A program made the translations under genes and the position numbers. The notes beneath the pieces were generated by a model. That model was not told the origin of the DNA and did no database searches. It saw only the letters and a list, made by a program, of their open reading frames with translations. 64,000 bases of DNA. Origin: Tetracentron sinense (lineage: Eukaryota > Streptophyta > Magnoliopsida > Trochodendrales > Trochodendraceae). Positions 28,925 through 40,800 of the stretch are shown here, piece after piece (positions within the stretch are counted from its first letter, which is position 1; the number at the start of each line of letters is the position of its first letter). Location of the stretch: positions 34,791,965 through 34,855,964 of the forward strand of contig CM026557.1 in assembly GCA_015143295.1 (NCBI GenBank), read 5' to 3'.

Positions 28925-30227
28925 TGTAGACACCCTATTTTGCATGGGCCTGAGAAAACCCAGTGGTGCCAAGTATTGAGAAAGATGACGAGATCCGGAC
29001 TCCGAAAGGTCGAAGATCAAAGCCGAGAACAAAGCCCAAGCCCAAACCAACTCGAGCCCAAGGGGGGGGGGACTTGTTTTTTTAAGCTTGAAATTAACCC
29101 GCGCCCTTTATAAGGGCGCGCCCCTATTTTTTTGCCAAGATTAGTCACGCGCCCTTCATAAAGGCGCGGCGTACGAAAACCTAATTAAAATCTCGTTTTG
29201 CGGGCCAACACGTTTCGGGGTTATTTTTTTTAGTCCCACATCGGAAAAAAAAGCGTGAAAATCCTATTGTTTCACCTTATAAAAGGAGCCTTACTCCAAC
29301 TCATAACTCATCGGGAAAAAAGGGTGAAAACTCTTGAGAATCGGAGGAGAATCCTTTAGGCTTTCAACTTGAAACCTAGGAGAACTCTGAAAAAGCCTAG
29401 CTTAGCCCCTTTGAGTCCCAGAAATTCCGGCCATCAACCTAGGAGTGATCTTCACCAACTTTGGGGGAAATCTTGGGAGTTCGGATCTCGTCGAAGCATT
29501 CTCTTCTCTTCAACCACTTGGAGCATCTATAAAGGGAAAATGTATGCCACATCCTCATCCTCTGTTTCTACCCGTCCAAGTCTCTTCTTCCCTCACTTTC
29601 TCTGAGTAGCTCGGAGATTTCCCTCTTCACGGTTGTGCGGACGAGGAAATCCGGGTGAAGGAAAGGCCGGAAGACCAGATCTTCGACTTCTTTTTAAGCT
29701 TTTCTTTATTATTGTTAGTAGTTTTGTCTCTTTTCCATCCAAATGTAGGCGGGGCCCCTCTTAACTTGGTTGAGGAGGGATGTGTGGCCGTTCGCCGATT
29801 TAGGGAAAAGGGATTTTGCCGCGCAAGTAGAGAGAAACTCACCCTAACTCGGTCGAGGAGGGGTGGCTTTCCAATCTCGAAATAAAAGAAAACAAGTAGG
29901 GATGAAATCGCCTTAACTCGGTCGAGGAGAGGTGGTTTTTCTCGAAATAATAATAAAAAAATAGAAAATAATTTTGAATTAATTTAATGGAGAAAGTTAA
30001 GAGGTAACCGTCGCTCGACGGATGAGGTGGGGTGCCTAACACCTTCCCCAACTCATAAAAGAATCCCCGGACCCATTCTCGGTTTTTATTTAATCGAGGG
30101 TTCTTAATTGTAGGTGACCAATCACACCCAGAATCTTGATTGGTGGCGACTCTAACAGATCTCGGCTTCACATCGGTTGAAACACACGGATGTGGGGAGG
30201 GGATCGACCCGGGCCGGCTATCGCACA
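28925..30227 (+). repeat. Tat-A 3' LTR
   Basis: Nearly identical copy of 11330-12627. Differences noticed include CCCGTGCCC/CCCGCGCCC, TACGGAAACC/TACGAAAACC, one extra A near 29247, TCAAAGC/TCGAAGC, AAAAGGTATG/AAAATGTATG, AACTCGG/AACTTGG, CAATTAGGG/CAAGTAGGG, an AATAAT length change and CAATTACACC/CAATCACACC. Confidence 0.95.
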
Positions 30228-30232
30228 ATTAA

Positions 30233-30295
30233 TTTTTAAGATTTTGAGATACATGCATCACATGCACGGTCTCGGTATGATCTCACTAGCATTTT
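30233..30295. mobile_element. Right arm of the MITE split by Tat-A
   Basis: Inverted partner of 11247-11329 (TTTTGAGATACATGC, GTGCACGGTCTCGG in reverse order, CTCACTAGCATTTT). Confidence 0.65.
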
Positions 30296-31650
30296 CCTAT
30301 CCATTAAATGAGGGGCACTAGGACTTGATACTTGGTAGACTTGGATTTCCAATCGAATAGACGGGGCCAATGCACATATGCAATAAATGGTGAGGCCTAC
30401 TTGATTTTTGGCCCCGCTGAAATTTCAAAGGCGGCCTTGCTATCGTTGCAAATGTGCATTAAATGGTGAGCTCTGCTTGTTGTTTGGACCCGCAGAAATT
30501 TCAAAGGCGGCCCTGCTATCGTTGTAAATTATTATCAGACTTTTAAATCACTTTTCTCAATTAAATTAATATAATATTTACATCTACCGTGATTTCTTGT
30601 ACTAGTTGGTGTTACCCTCAAACGTTAAATGAGTTGGGATCCTTTGTGGGGCCCTCTACTAGGAAACCTCGTAGATTACACCATTATTTGTCACGTACCA
30701 TAAAACGTTTAATATATTTAACACAGTGTTAATGAAAAGAACAGAAGGAAACTCAACACAAATATTTTATGGACTTAATTAATTTATTGTTTAAATTAAT
30801 TTGATTAATTTGAATTAATTATTTCAGGCTATTCAAAAAGAGGGTTGGTGCTCCATCATTCATCGAATAGTGCAAAATCATAGGGATTGATCGGTTGAAA
30901 CCGAGTGGAGTTGTATCCCGGAGATAAGATGATTTTCCCTTACATATGAGAAATTTTGAATTTCTTCAAGAAAGACTCTCTCGAGCGCCTCTCAATTTAC
31001 GTGATTCTTTTATATATATATATATATAATTTGCTGTTTAATTGTCCAACTTGTGCATAGGATTTAGTAAGTAAATCTAACAGTCTGATCACGGCTCATA
31101 GGTCAACACATATCCTTTTAAATACCCCTTAACTGTGGTTGAAATTCATTAACCCTTATGGTTCAATAATTTAATCTTGGATTTAGAAAATAAAATATTA
31201 AAAGAACATTAACTTTAAAAGTTAAAGTTTTTAACAAGATTCAAAAGAAGACTTTTGTATTGCAACTGAATTTCAAGTCTATAGTTATATACTAGCTTTC
31301 CCATTAAACAATTTTTTTTTTTTTGGCTTAACACGACAAGGTGTTACTATAAGCAGTGGAAGTAAAAACACACACCACACCACACACACACCACACACAC
31401 ACTCACCTCATGAAACTTCATTGAAGTGAACCTCAAAATGGGTACCAACTATATGAGCCCAATGGTACTTTCCCAATAAATAATTGAGTTGGAAACCTAT
31501 GGGGTTCTGTTACTTTGTGGTTTCACTTAGCCTAATCTAACCATCTATTTATTTGGGTTAACAAATAACATACATTATATTCTACACACCAGCCAAACAC
31601 ACACATATGCCCCATACCACAAGGTCCTTGCACCCACCCACTCTCTGAAA
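30296..31650. other. Non-coding flank with small repeats
   Basis: A block of about 95 bp is duplicated at about 30375-30540 (GAAATTTCAAAGGCGGCC(T/C)TGCTATCGTTG twice). A TA run lies at 31012-31028, a MITE-like TTAACTGTGGTTG phrase near 31126, a T run near 31311-31324 and an AC microsatellite at 31365-31402. No gene is supportable. Confidence 0.5.
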
Positions 31651-31672
31651 AGAGAGGGAGATGGAGCTATAG

Positions 31673-31835
31673 GTACTACCTGAAAAGATTGTAATAATGC
31701 CAAGTCCCTTGCAGCTCAATTTACCATTGCCATGCTTTCCGAATGGGCAGCTGCACATGTAATTCCCTTATGTATTATTGCAAGTCCCTTCACATTGGTA
31801 ATTGTTTGGATGAGAGCACTCGTCAATATCCATAT
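31673..31835 (-). pseudogene. WAK calcium-binding EGF exon fossil
   Basis: The minus strand reads DIDECSHPNNYQCEGTCNN, a stop (TAA), then GNYMCSCPFGKHGNGKLSC, a calcium-binding EGF-like repeat as in WAK exon 2. A splice donor TTTTCAG/GTAGTA follows near 31673. The DIDEC motif and six cysteine positions are visible; the acceptor side is not clear. It lies about 23 kb from the exon 1 pseudogene (7520-8683) on the same strand, but in the wrong order to be its next exon, so it comes from another copy or from a rearrangement. Confidence 0.8.
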
Positions 31836-32292
31836 AACCCGAAAATAAATAATAAATCAATCAATATGTACGGTCTACATATATATTAATTAACTTAAGA
31901 TTCTTTGGAAGCAAATCTTCTGTTCTTGCATGGGTTCTTCCATGTGGTCATGAGTGTTTAAGGCTGGGATCAAATTTAATAGATGTACAAGCGATCGATC
32001 CTTGCCATAACCCAAGGAAGGGCACATTTGGTTCCGGATTCTCTTAAGTTGTAACCGGGCTCTATGAGACCGATTATAATGTGGTAGTGACATATGTTCA
32101 TGGTAAAAGCACAAAATATTGTTTGAATTTAATTTCAAGAAGAATGCTAGCACTACTCTAAGTCAACCCCTACTCTCATTCTACACCAACCACCTGCCCA
32201 ATTTGCAATGGTTAAAGTATTCTCTTATGCAAAATGAATTGGTGCGTGGTTTGTGGAAGGTTATAATAGAAGTTGACTGAGAGTAGGGCTTT
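31836..32292. other. Non-coding stretch
   Basis: No gene or clear repeat recognised. The minus-strand ORF across 31890-32153 has no recognisable domain. Confidence 0.4.
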
Positions 32293-32481
32293 ATGTTGGC
32301 TCGAATCGAAAGTCTTATAGCCTGTCTTCCTTGTTTTGCATTTGCTAATCATGCAGCGGATTTCCTCTCTAAGTTTTGTAGAGTTCTTGGTGAGCAGATC
32401 TTATTCTCTGCTCAGTTCCCCCCTCATCTTTCGGACCTCATTGTCAAAGATGCTAGGCGCTTTAGATATACTAGGCTGTAA
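32293..32481 (+). pseudogene. RNase H-like scrap, probably from a LINE or reverse-transcriptase-like gene
   Basis: The 62-residue ORF has the pattern N-x-A-A-D-F-L-S-K (NHAADFLSKF) followed by PPHLSDLIVKDARR, as at the end of plant RNase H domains of non-LTR elements (ADxLA...PPxLxxLVxxD). Too short to classify further. Confidence 0.5.
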
Positions 32482-33863
32482 TTTTTTTATTTTTTTTTAG
32501 TGTAGGTCTAAGTCTGCCTAACCCTATAAGGAAATGAGTACTTTTTCTATAATTTTCTAGACAACCAAATGATGGAAAATTTACAATTTTATCTTCTTTT
32601 TTTTCCAGATTTTCTCGACAACCAAACATAGCATAACGGTATGTTCCGTTGCTAAGAAAATAGGTGAAAACATGGAAAAGATAATAAAAATTTGAATTTC
32701 TAATACAATTCTATTGGATTTGAGGATTCAAAAGATTTCCTGTGTAGGATCGCCGGATCTTTGTCTGCAACTGAAGATTTGCTGAGTTAGATCACTGTAA
32801 CTTCATCTATAATCTCCTCCTCCAAGTATGTTAGGGTTATTCCGCAAACCTGAAAGAGTTTCACAGCTTCATTGCATCCTTCTTAGGATTCCTAAAAGAG
32901 TGAATACAAGAGAACAAGACGAAGAAATCATGGAAGTGATCGAAGAGAGAGAAGAGGGAACAATGAAGAATATTCGACGAACTGACAGCTTTCTCTCAAG
33001 AACACTCAAAAATCCCTAGAACAGTTCTGGTATGAAAATCCTTTAACTTTCTAGAATTATTCTCTCTCCAAAAAGTCCTTTTTAAAAATCATCCAAGTCT
33101 CTTTTTATTTATAGAGAAAAGTCTCTGTTTAACCAATGATCTCGTATAAAAATATATTCTCACATCAAAATATTTTTTATGTGACATCTAACAGATTCTG
33201 ACATATGCCAACTATATTCCGTTAAATGGAGCTTACATATTCTGTTAAAAATTGATGTATTCCATTAAAAGGAGCCTATCGGTTGAATGGAGCATATTCT
33301 GTTGAGAAAGAGTTGTCAGGTCATCACATAATCATAACCACCTTACGGTTAAAATCTAATCCTTTGGACTGTTATGCCCTAAAACAATTCTGGATATATT
33401 CTTCAAAGATTAAAATAGTTAATTTCCTCAGAAAGGAGTTTATCTATATTAACAGATTCCCTCCTAGCCCTCCAAACCACATCTCATAATCATTCTCCAG
33501 ATATATATATAATCACAAAGGCGAGTCATATGCCTTTATGACACCTTATCCAAGAGAGATCATAGGTACTAGATGAGGGCAGCACTCTTCGGGTGGATGC
33601 GATATACAATGTCAGGCCTCAATCATCAGTACGATAATGGGACTATGAAGGCCACACTCCTCTAGTAGCCCACAAAGAAATGCGGCAAGATACATCCTAA
33701 ATTCCCTCTTGACTGTCAGCCCAGGAGTAATCCATACTGCTGGAATAGGAGATGGGAAGAACACGCATGCCCATTCCTACCGAGAGTAGTGACCGATCAT
33801 ACATCAATTCTCCTGACAATGCAATATAGTACATGCTGATTTGAATCCAACGTGAAATATTCA

Positions 33864-35096
33864 TGTTCAATGATTTCTTTGACCTAGGGGGGTGAATTGG
33901 TCTTCCTAGTAATGTCTACCAATTTTAAATTTAACAAGATATTATTCAGAATTATGACAAACTAAGCAATCAAGTGCGGAAATAGTAGAAGACACTCAAT
34001 TCACAACACACGAGATTTTTTATTTGGAAAACCCTTCCGGGAAAAACCACGAGACCTAGTCCAGCACAAAATCTACTAAGAGAATTGTTATCAAGTACAA
34101 GACTTGAACCATACCCAATTGGACACTAAACACTATTCTTCGACTAAGAGAATTGTTATCAAGTACAAGACTCAAACCATATCCAATCGGATACTAAACA
34201 CTATTCTTCAGTACAGATTCTTCATCTTGAAGTCCATGAACTTCTCGTTTGATCCCTGCAACAGTAGCTCCGGTTTCTCACTGGCCAACACTTCTCAAAG
34301 TTTCCAACCACGATCTCCATAGATCGATCTCTGTCCTCGATGGCTTTGGTTCACGCCAACCAAACACTCACACAAAGTTTACAAATTTTTTTGAAGGTTT
34401 TAGAATACTTCTAAAGGGATCTCAATCACAACGAAGATCAACCGATGCAAGAACAAGATGAAAAAATGGTATCCACCAAAAGGGGATTAGAGAACCCCTA
34501 GAATATTCAAAGAAGTCTCTAAACTCTCTCACTTCAACCTTAGAACGAGCTAAGAGATCATCCGATAAATAGCCAAGTTAATTTCCTTGCCAAAAACGAA
34601 CTTCGGATGTCTTTAGAAACACAATAGACAAGGGCCTTTTGAATGGCCTAGAGAATGGTTGAGATTGGTCACAAAATGGTGTGCTAGGGAAGCTACTCTT
34701 TTTGATTTCCATTAGGCCGTTCAAAAGGTTGGCCAACCGTTCTGTGGTGTTCAAACGGCTGGTAGGGCATTTGAACGGTCTGTGCAGATTTCTTCTATTT
34801 TGTGCACATAACCAATCCAAAAGACAATCAACCCCTCCATAAGGCCATTTAAACTAACAAGGGTCAATATCTAATCACCTAGGGTATATGATAAAGTTAT
34901 CTAGGTCAATTCAACTTAAGGTAATCACTAAGTATCTAGGTCGCTTGTCATCCTAAGAGTGTGAGCGAAGCTTTAGCCGGAATGTACTTCACTTGAGTCT
35001 TCGGAGCTTCATCTTCACCGGTATTTGAGCAACTAGAGGAACAACAACACTAGAATTACATCGACACCATGTTGACATCGGAATTAAGCCAATACA
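33864..35096 (-). repeat. SIRE-type solo LTR inside the element B LTR
   Basis: Reverse complement runs from TGTATTGGCTTAATTCCG to CCCCCCTAGGTCAAAGAAATC and ends in AACA. It contains GCTGGACTAGGTCTCGTGG and GGGTTTTCCAAATAAAAAATC, as in the SIRE-like LTR at 3835-5062. Possible duplication AAATAT lies at about 33855-33860 and 35097-35102. Inside it a segment of about 70 bp is duplicated (34076-34213). No internal region is present, hence solo. Confidence 0.75.
34076..34213. repeat. Tandem duplication of about 70 bp
   Basis: GACTAAGAGAATTGTTATCA-AGTACAAGACT...CCATA(C/T)CCAAT(T/C)GGA(C/T)ACTAAACACTATTCTTC occurs twice in a row with a few substitutions, within the solo LTR. Confidence 0.8.
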
Positions 35097-35597
35097 AAAT
35101 ATGATTCCGAATCCCTATGGAGACGAGGTTGAACTAGTAACCGCCTTTTCGTCTCAATGGAGTATAACTCCTACGAGCTTCTTGATCAGCATAAGCTCAC
35201 CACACCATTGATTCAAGACATGCCTTGAAGAATAAAACATCATAATGGCGTTAGAAACATTTAGTAATCTGATTCTACTAAAATCTTACCAACAACTAAT
35301 TTTGTCCTAACGGAGTATGCCTCCTTTGAGCTTTCTACCAAAATCTGAAAGCTTCAAATTTGTTCCTTTGATCATATCATCTATGGGATACTCGAACTAC
35401 TTCAAACCATGAAGGCATAGTGAGTGAATCAACATGCTCTGAGTTCGGATCTTATTCTCGAATGTGGCATACTTTACGATTATTTGAACCTTCTAGATCA
35501 TCATAATTATCATCTACATGGCTTCTGACTAACTCAAATTCCAATCTGACTAGGAAACGTATGCCACATGTCAACTCATCATTTTCCATCATCAACA

Positions 35598-36303
35598 TTT
35601 AGCCCCCGCAAAGGCGACAAAATACATCAACTTGCAAGACATCTGTGCAGGCAATCAGAAAGCTTCAAAATATATCAGAATGTATCTTCGAAATTCAGAG
35701 TTATTTTGATTTTTAGATAGCTTATCAGTTCATGACATTATTCAATCAAATCAATTTATCAACTTTTACTAAAATGACGGTTGAAGTATCATACCAACTA
35801 TCAGACGAAATCCTTAACATTTATTTCGTCTGGATATTAACCTCTTTATTACTACCAGCTGGCTAACAACGCCGTTTTGGACAACATGTCCTTTCAAAAA
35901 TCGCAAACCAATCATAATTGCCTCGATAATAACTTCCCTCTTTTTAGGGTTTCAAAAATCTCTATAAAGCTCACCGTCTATAACTTAATTATTTTCAAAC
36001 TTTTTGGTAACTTTTCAAAAATAGACATCCATTCCATCTCCGTCTTCTTCCTCTGGTGTTCTTTCTCTTTTTCAAGGAAACTTCTTTATCTAACGTGAAG
36101 ATTTCTTGAGATCAAATTATCAGAATCATAAATCAGTCAAAGAAGGGGGGTTGTCTTTTTGAACAGTAAGTTTTAACGATGTATCTCTTTCATTGATCTG
36201 TACATCTTTCTCTCCACTCTTAACTATAACTTTATCTTGATTCTTATCGTTATTCTGTGTATCGTAACAAACTAGAATCCTGAATTTATTTTCTTTTTCA
36301 TCA
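35598..36303 (+). promoter_or_regulatory. Upstream region of the element B PMD gene
   Basis: Plus-strand leader-like DNA: TATA-like CTCTATAAAGCTC (about 35961-35973), a pyrimidine-rich 5' UTR (TCCGTCTTCTTCCTCTGG), a donor-like AACAGTAAGTTTT (about 36163-36175) and then ATG at 36304. It lies next to the 3' LTR of the minus-strand element, so it would drive the PMD gene against the element. Confidence 0.45.
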
Positions 36304-37177
36304 TGGCAACATCATCAACCTTTAGAAGATCACTTCTAGGAATGTACAGAGGAGCACTCCTGGAATTCTGAACTTTCTTCAGACGAATGGGTCCTACCTT
36401 ATGGAGACCTAGAAGATCACATCAAAGATTGCCCTTCCTCTTCATAATGCACCACAAGATTCAGACTGGAGAGAAAAGATTGCCCCTTCTCAGACCCCAT
36501 CTTCAACTCCCATAGTGGTTGTACTAAAGAATGGTCATCTTGGTGCCATTATATGTTAAAACATCCTTCATACACCACAATTCTAAAGGCTGTTGAGATA
36601 TACGATTTCATAGAGCTTTCGATGGATTTCGAAATCAAAAGGTATACAGTCTCCTTAGCTTTGTTGTTATCTCGATGGAACACACAGACACATACATTCA
36701 TCACATCCTGGGGCGAAATCATCCCTACATTTGAAGATGTGAGAGCGCTGTTGAAGCTTCCTCTATTCGGCAACTTCGATATCTAGAGCATCTCTTTATC
36801 CATGGACAACTCAAAAGTGGTTTAATCCCTTCATGAAGCTTCCTAGAACTCAAGGATGCTACACTTACCAATTTTTATGGCTGGGTAAGGTACTTTTATA
36901 GGAAAGCTAGACATGTTGATAAGGAAATAGGCAAAAGGGAGTCTAAGTATGGGCCTGAAGATAAGAAGCCTTTAGAGCTACCAGCCTTCATCAACATGTA
37001 GCTCACAAGGTATGTCTTTGAAGGCTCTCCAATAGAAAAGGTAGTCGATAGGGTCTTCCCTTTAGCTCTGCACCTTTCTGAAGGCCAGAATTTCCCCCTG
37101 GCACCTTACTTCTTAGGAACCCTATACAGAAACATGGACCAATTTTTTACCTACCAAATTTGGTCAACTGATTAGTA
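36304..37177 (+). pseudogene. Element B PMD gene, 5' part
   Basis: Starts MATSSTFRRSLLG and soon meets a stop. In another frame (36553-36786) the PMD hallmark LLSRWNTQTHTFITSWGE followed by IIPTFEDVRALLKLPLFG is clear ('W...THTF...GE...T.EDV..L..LP'). Further pieces (FINM, TRYVFEG, AVDRVFPLALHLSEGQ, LAPYFLGTLYRNMDQ) continue to the copia insertion. Frameshifts and stops make it a pseudogene. It is antisense to element B, as the intact PMD gene is to Tat-A. Confidence 0.75.
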
Positions 37178-37182
37178 TAATA

Positions 37183-37386
37183 TGTTAAACAGGCTATTAT
37201 TAGCTGGATACTAATTCTGTAATTAGTAACTCTGTGATTAGAAGTTTCCTATACTGTAATTAGTAGTTTCCTCATTGTAATTAGTTTCCTATAAATGTGG
37301 TTTGCCCTACACTCTTGTATTCTTATAAATATACCTCTCATAGAGAAGAATATATTATCAAGGGATTAGAACCCTAAATTTTAACT
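37183..37386 (+). repeat. Ale-like 5' LTR
   Basis: Contains TATA box CTTATAAATATACC (about 37321-37334). Internal repeats GTAATTAGTA(A/G)TTTCC and TGTAATTAGTTTCC occur before it. Confidence 0.9.
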
Positions 37387-37844
37387 TGGTATCAGAGCTT
37401 CCATCCATTAAGCTGCTGCTGCCCATACCACCATACTATTACTGCCGCCCATACCACCATACCGTTGCTGCAGCCCAAACCACCTCCCATACCTTTGTTG
37501 CTGTCCGTACCACCATACCGCCCAGAACCCCATAGAACTCCATCATACTGTTGCTACCCAGAATACTGCCGCACACTTCATACCATTTGTTGCTGCCCGT
37601 ACCACCATACCATTTGTTTGCTACTTGGTTAGTCATTGCTTTATCATACTGTTGCTTGATTTGTGATACTGTATTGCTTTATCATTGCGATACATCCCAT
37701 CACCTATCATATTGTATCACCTTTTTTTTGTTTTTCATATCACCCATACCATACATTCCATCCATCCCATTGCTACTTGATACCACATCACCGGATCTTC
37801 ACATCGTATTGCATAGAACACCATTAACCGTCTGCCACTGAACC

Positions 37845-40800
37845 ATGACCACCAATCCACTCGAATATTCACTCGAACCCACACATACACCAGTCATACA
37901 TATCCAATCCGAAGGTTCTGGTTTCAATGCCGGAATCATCCTTACTGAATCCAACTATGATGTATGGTCCCAAATCATAGAGATGCAGATTGCAGGACGT
38001 GAAAAACTCGAGTATATTGTGGGCAAAACACCCCAACCGAAAGCCACTGATGCTTTCTATGCAAAGTGGTATGCAGAAAATCAAAAGGTTAAAGGATGGT
38101 TGTTGACATCTATGTCACCTGAAATTCTGAAGCGCTACCTTCGATTGCGTACCGCACGTGAAATCTGGAATGCCCTTGCTAAAGCATTCTATGATGGGTC
38201 TGACGAATCACAGATTTTTGCATTGAATCAAGGAGCCTTTTCCACCAAGCAGGAGGGTCGGCCTCTCTCAATCTATTATGGTGAACTGGTAGAAATTTTT
38301 CAAGAGTTGGACCATCGCAATAAAATCGTCATGAAAGATCCAGACGATATTATTACTTATCAAAAATCAATTGAAAGACTGCGTGTGCATATCTTTCTGG
38401 CTGGGCTCAATGCTGAATTTGAACAACTCCGAGCTGAGATTCTTAGGAAGGATCCAGCACTGGATTTTGAAGAAACTTATGCGTATGTACGCCGGGATGC
38501 AACTCGCAGGACTACTTTGAATGGAGAATCTGATCACCCGGAATCATCTACAATGTTGGCTCGCCGATTCAAAGGACGACCCAATCGTGGGCCGGAGCGA
38601 GCGCCTGGCCCACCGAACCATACTACAGACCCGAACAGGTCTTCTGGCTCCCAGAATCGCAGCTATGAGACAAGAGCTGTAAGGTCAAAACGTTTGTGTA
38701 CTCATTGTGGTGAAAAGGGACATACTAAGTCACGTTGCTATGAGTTAATTGGATATCCAGAATGGTGGGATCCGGCCAAGGCACCTAGCAAAAGAAATTC
38801 AAAGCCAAATCCCCGTGCTTCTATTGTTATTGCTAAATCATCTACCATTCCGGAGGCGGCATCGGGTTTGATTGCTACTGTAGGTAACCCTGGTAAATCT
38901 CTTAATGTTTCCGCATCTAATAATAATAGTACATGGATTATTGATTCTGGTGCTACAGATCACGTGACCTTTGACATTAATCGTATTCAGTCTATGAAAT
39001 CATCCAAACAACCTATAGTGTCCACAGCTAATGGTACTCCATCTCCTGTGATTGGGGAAGGTCCAGTTACATTGACTAAGGATTTAAATTTGAACTCTGT
39101 TTTAGTTGTTCCTTCCCTCAACTATAACCTATTGTCTGTTGCTCAAATAACCTGCGCTTTACATTGTATTGTATTTTTTGGCCTAACCTTTGTGTTTTTA
39201 AGGACATCCGGACTCGGAGGACAATTGGTTATGGTACTAGAAAGGGAAAGCTCTATCATCTTGATCTGACACCGACAAGTTCAAGTCAGTTGGCTCAAGC
39301 TTTCTCAGTTGATAGGTCGACGCATCTACAGAATTCAGAAATTTGGTTGTGGCATCGGCTCTTAGGCTATGCCTCTTTTGGCTATTTAAAAAAATTGTTT
39401 CCGAAGTTGTTTTGTCAGTTGAAGATTTCTGATTTCAAGTGTGATATTTGTGAACTAGCTAAGAGTCATCGTGTTTCCTTTCCAATAAGTATGAATAAAA
39501 GTCCAGTACCATTTATGGTTATTCATTCTGATGTCTGGGGTCCAGCAAAGATCCCTTCTCTGAATGGTGCTCGTTGGTTTGTTTCTTTTATTGATGATTG
39601 TACTCGTATGACTTGGGTCTGTCTAATGAAATCAAAAAATGAAGTCAGCTCTCTCTTTCAGCAATTTCACAAGATAATAGCCACTCAGTATCAGTCTCAT
39701 ATACAGGCTATTCGCACTGATAATGGTGGAGAATTTGTTAATCAAGGCTTGAAACAGTATCTGCATTTACATGGCATTGCTCATCAGACGACTTGCCCCT
39801 AGTCCCCTCAACAAAACGGGGTTGCAAAGCACAAGAATCGTCATCTTCTTGAGGTTGTTCGTGCTTCCTTGTTTGGGGCCTACATGCCCACCAGCTACTG
39901 GGGTGAAGCTGTCACTGCTGCAGCCTACCTCATCAACTGTGTACCTTCCAGTTCAATACAATTTCAGACCCCCTATAATAACTTACATGCGGCTGTACGT
40001 GCTCCTACTGTGCTGAATTTACCACCTAAAGTATTTGGGTGTGTAGCATTTGTACATCTTCACAAACCCTTGCGAAGTAAGTTGGAACCTCGAGCTCTTC
40101 GGTGTGTCTTTGTTGGCTATGCCTCGCACCAGAAAGGCTATCGGTGTTATCACCCCCTCTCTCGGAAGATATATGTCACTCTTGATGTTACCTTTCATGA
40201 GAATGAAATGTATTACTCTGCCCCCGAGTCTCCACTTCAGGAGGAGAGTAGCAATGAAGTGCAGACTCTGAATTACTCTCTGGACACCTTGGATGAAATT
40301 GGTGACAACTTTCATATAAGTGGTGAATGCCTAGAAGAGGAAATTTGTCAGGATCCGATAGAATCAGCTTCAACTGAGCAACTTCCAGACCCAGTACCGC
40401 CAGTATCTCCATTGTCACATGCGCCAACTTCCTCTGTACCATTTAACCAATTGTTCTCTGAAGCTGAAGCCAAATGCACTCCTGAGCCCCAGGTGAGTTC
40501 TGAACCCCACATAAAATTGCTACCTAATCGAGTTACTAAAGGAATACCTAAAGTAACGTATGAACCTGTTCTTAGTTCTAAAGCTAAGTATCCCTTGAGT
40601 AACTTTGTATCTTACCATAGACTGTCAAAGGAATGTGAATCATTTGCGAATCAATTATCTGTTGTATCTATTCCTACTAGTGTGCAGGATGCTTTGAGTG
40701 ATCCCAGGTGGAAGGAAGCAATGAATGAAGAAATGAAGGCTCTCCAAAAGAACTCAACGTGGGAACTTGTTGAGTTACCTGAAGGGAAGAAACCCGTTGG

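Larger units (their letters stand above)
11330..30227 (+). mobile_element. Tat-A: near-intact Ty3/gypsy Tat-lineage retrotransposon, 18.9 kb
   Basis: LTRs at 11330-12627 and 28925-30227 are bounded by TGTAGACACC and TCGCACA, with target duplication ATTAA at 11325-11329 and 30228-30232. By eye the LTRs differ at only about ten positions over 1.3 kb, so the insertion is young. The primer site is just after the 5' LTR and the polypurine tract (about 28908-28924) just before the 3' LTR. The gag-pro and pol frames, the second (archaeal-type) RNase H before integrase, and the long 3' region with extra genes place it in the Tat lineage, which includes Ogre, Retand and Grande. Two antisense genes occupy 22968-27330. 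Confidence 0.95.
32712..35597 (-). repeat. Element B 3' LTR (interrupted by a solo LTR)
   Basis: Matches 46767-48420 on both sides of the insertion at 33864-35096. The TG end is changed to TA (TATTGGATTTGAGG). On the minus strand a TATA box (CTCTATAAATAAAAAGAG) lies near 33101-33118. Upstream on that strand, the phrase TATTC(C/T)(G/A)TTAAA is repeated four or five times (33217-33310). Confidence 0.8.

Noticed and set aside
31365..31402. AC-rich run as a regulatory element
   Set aside because: Simple microsatellite.
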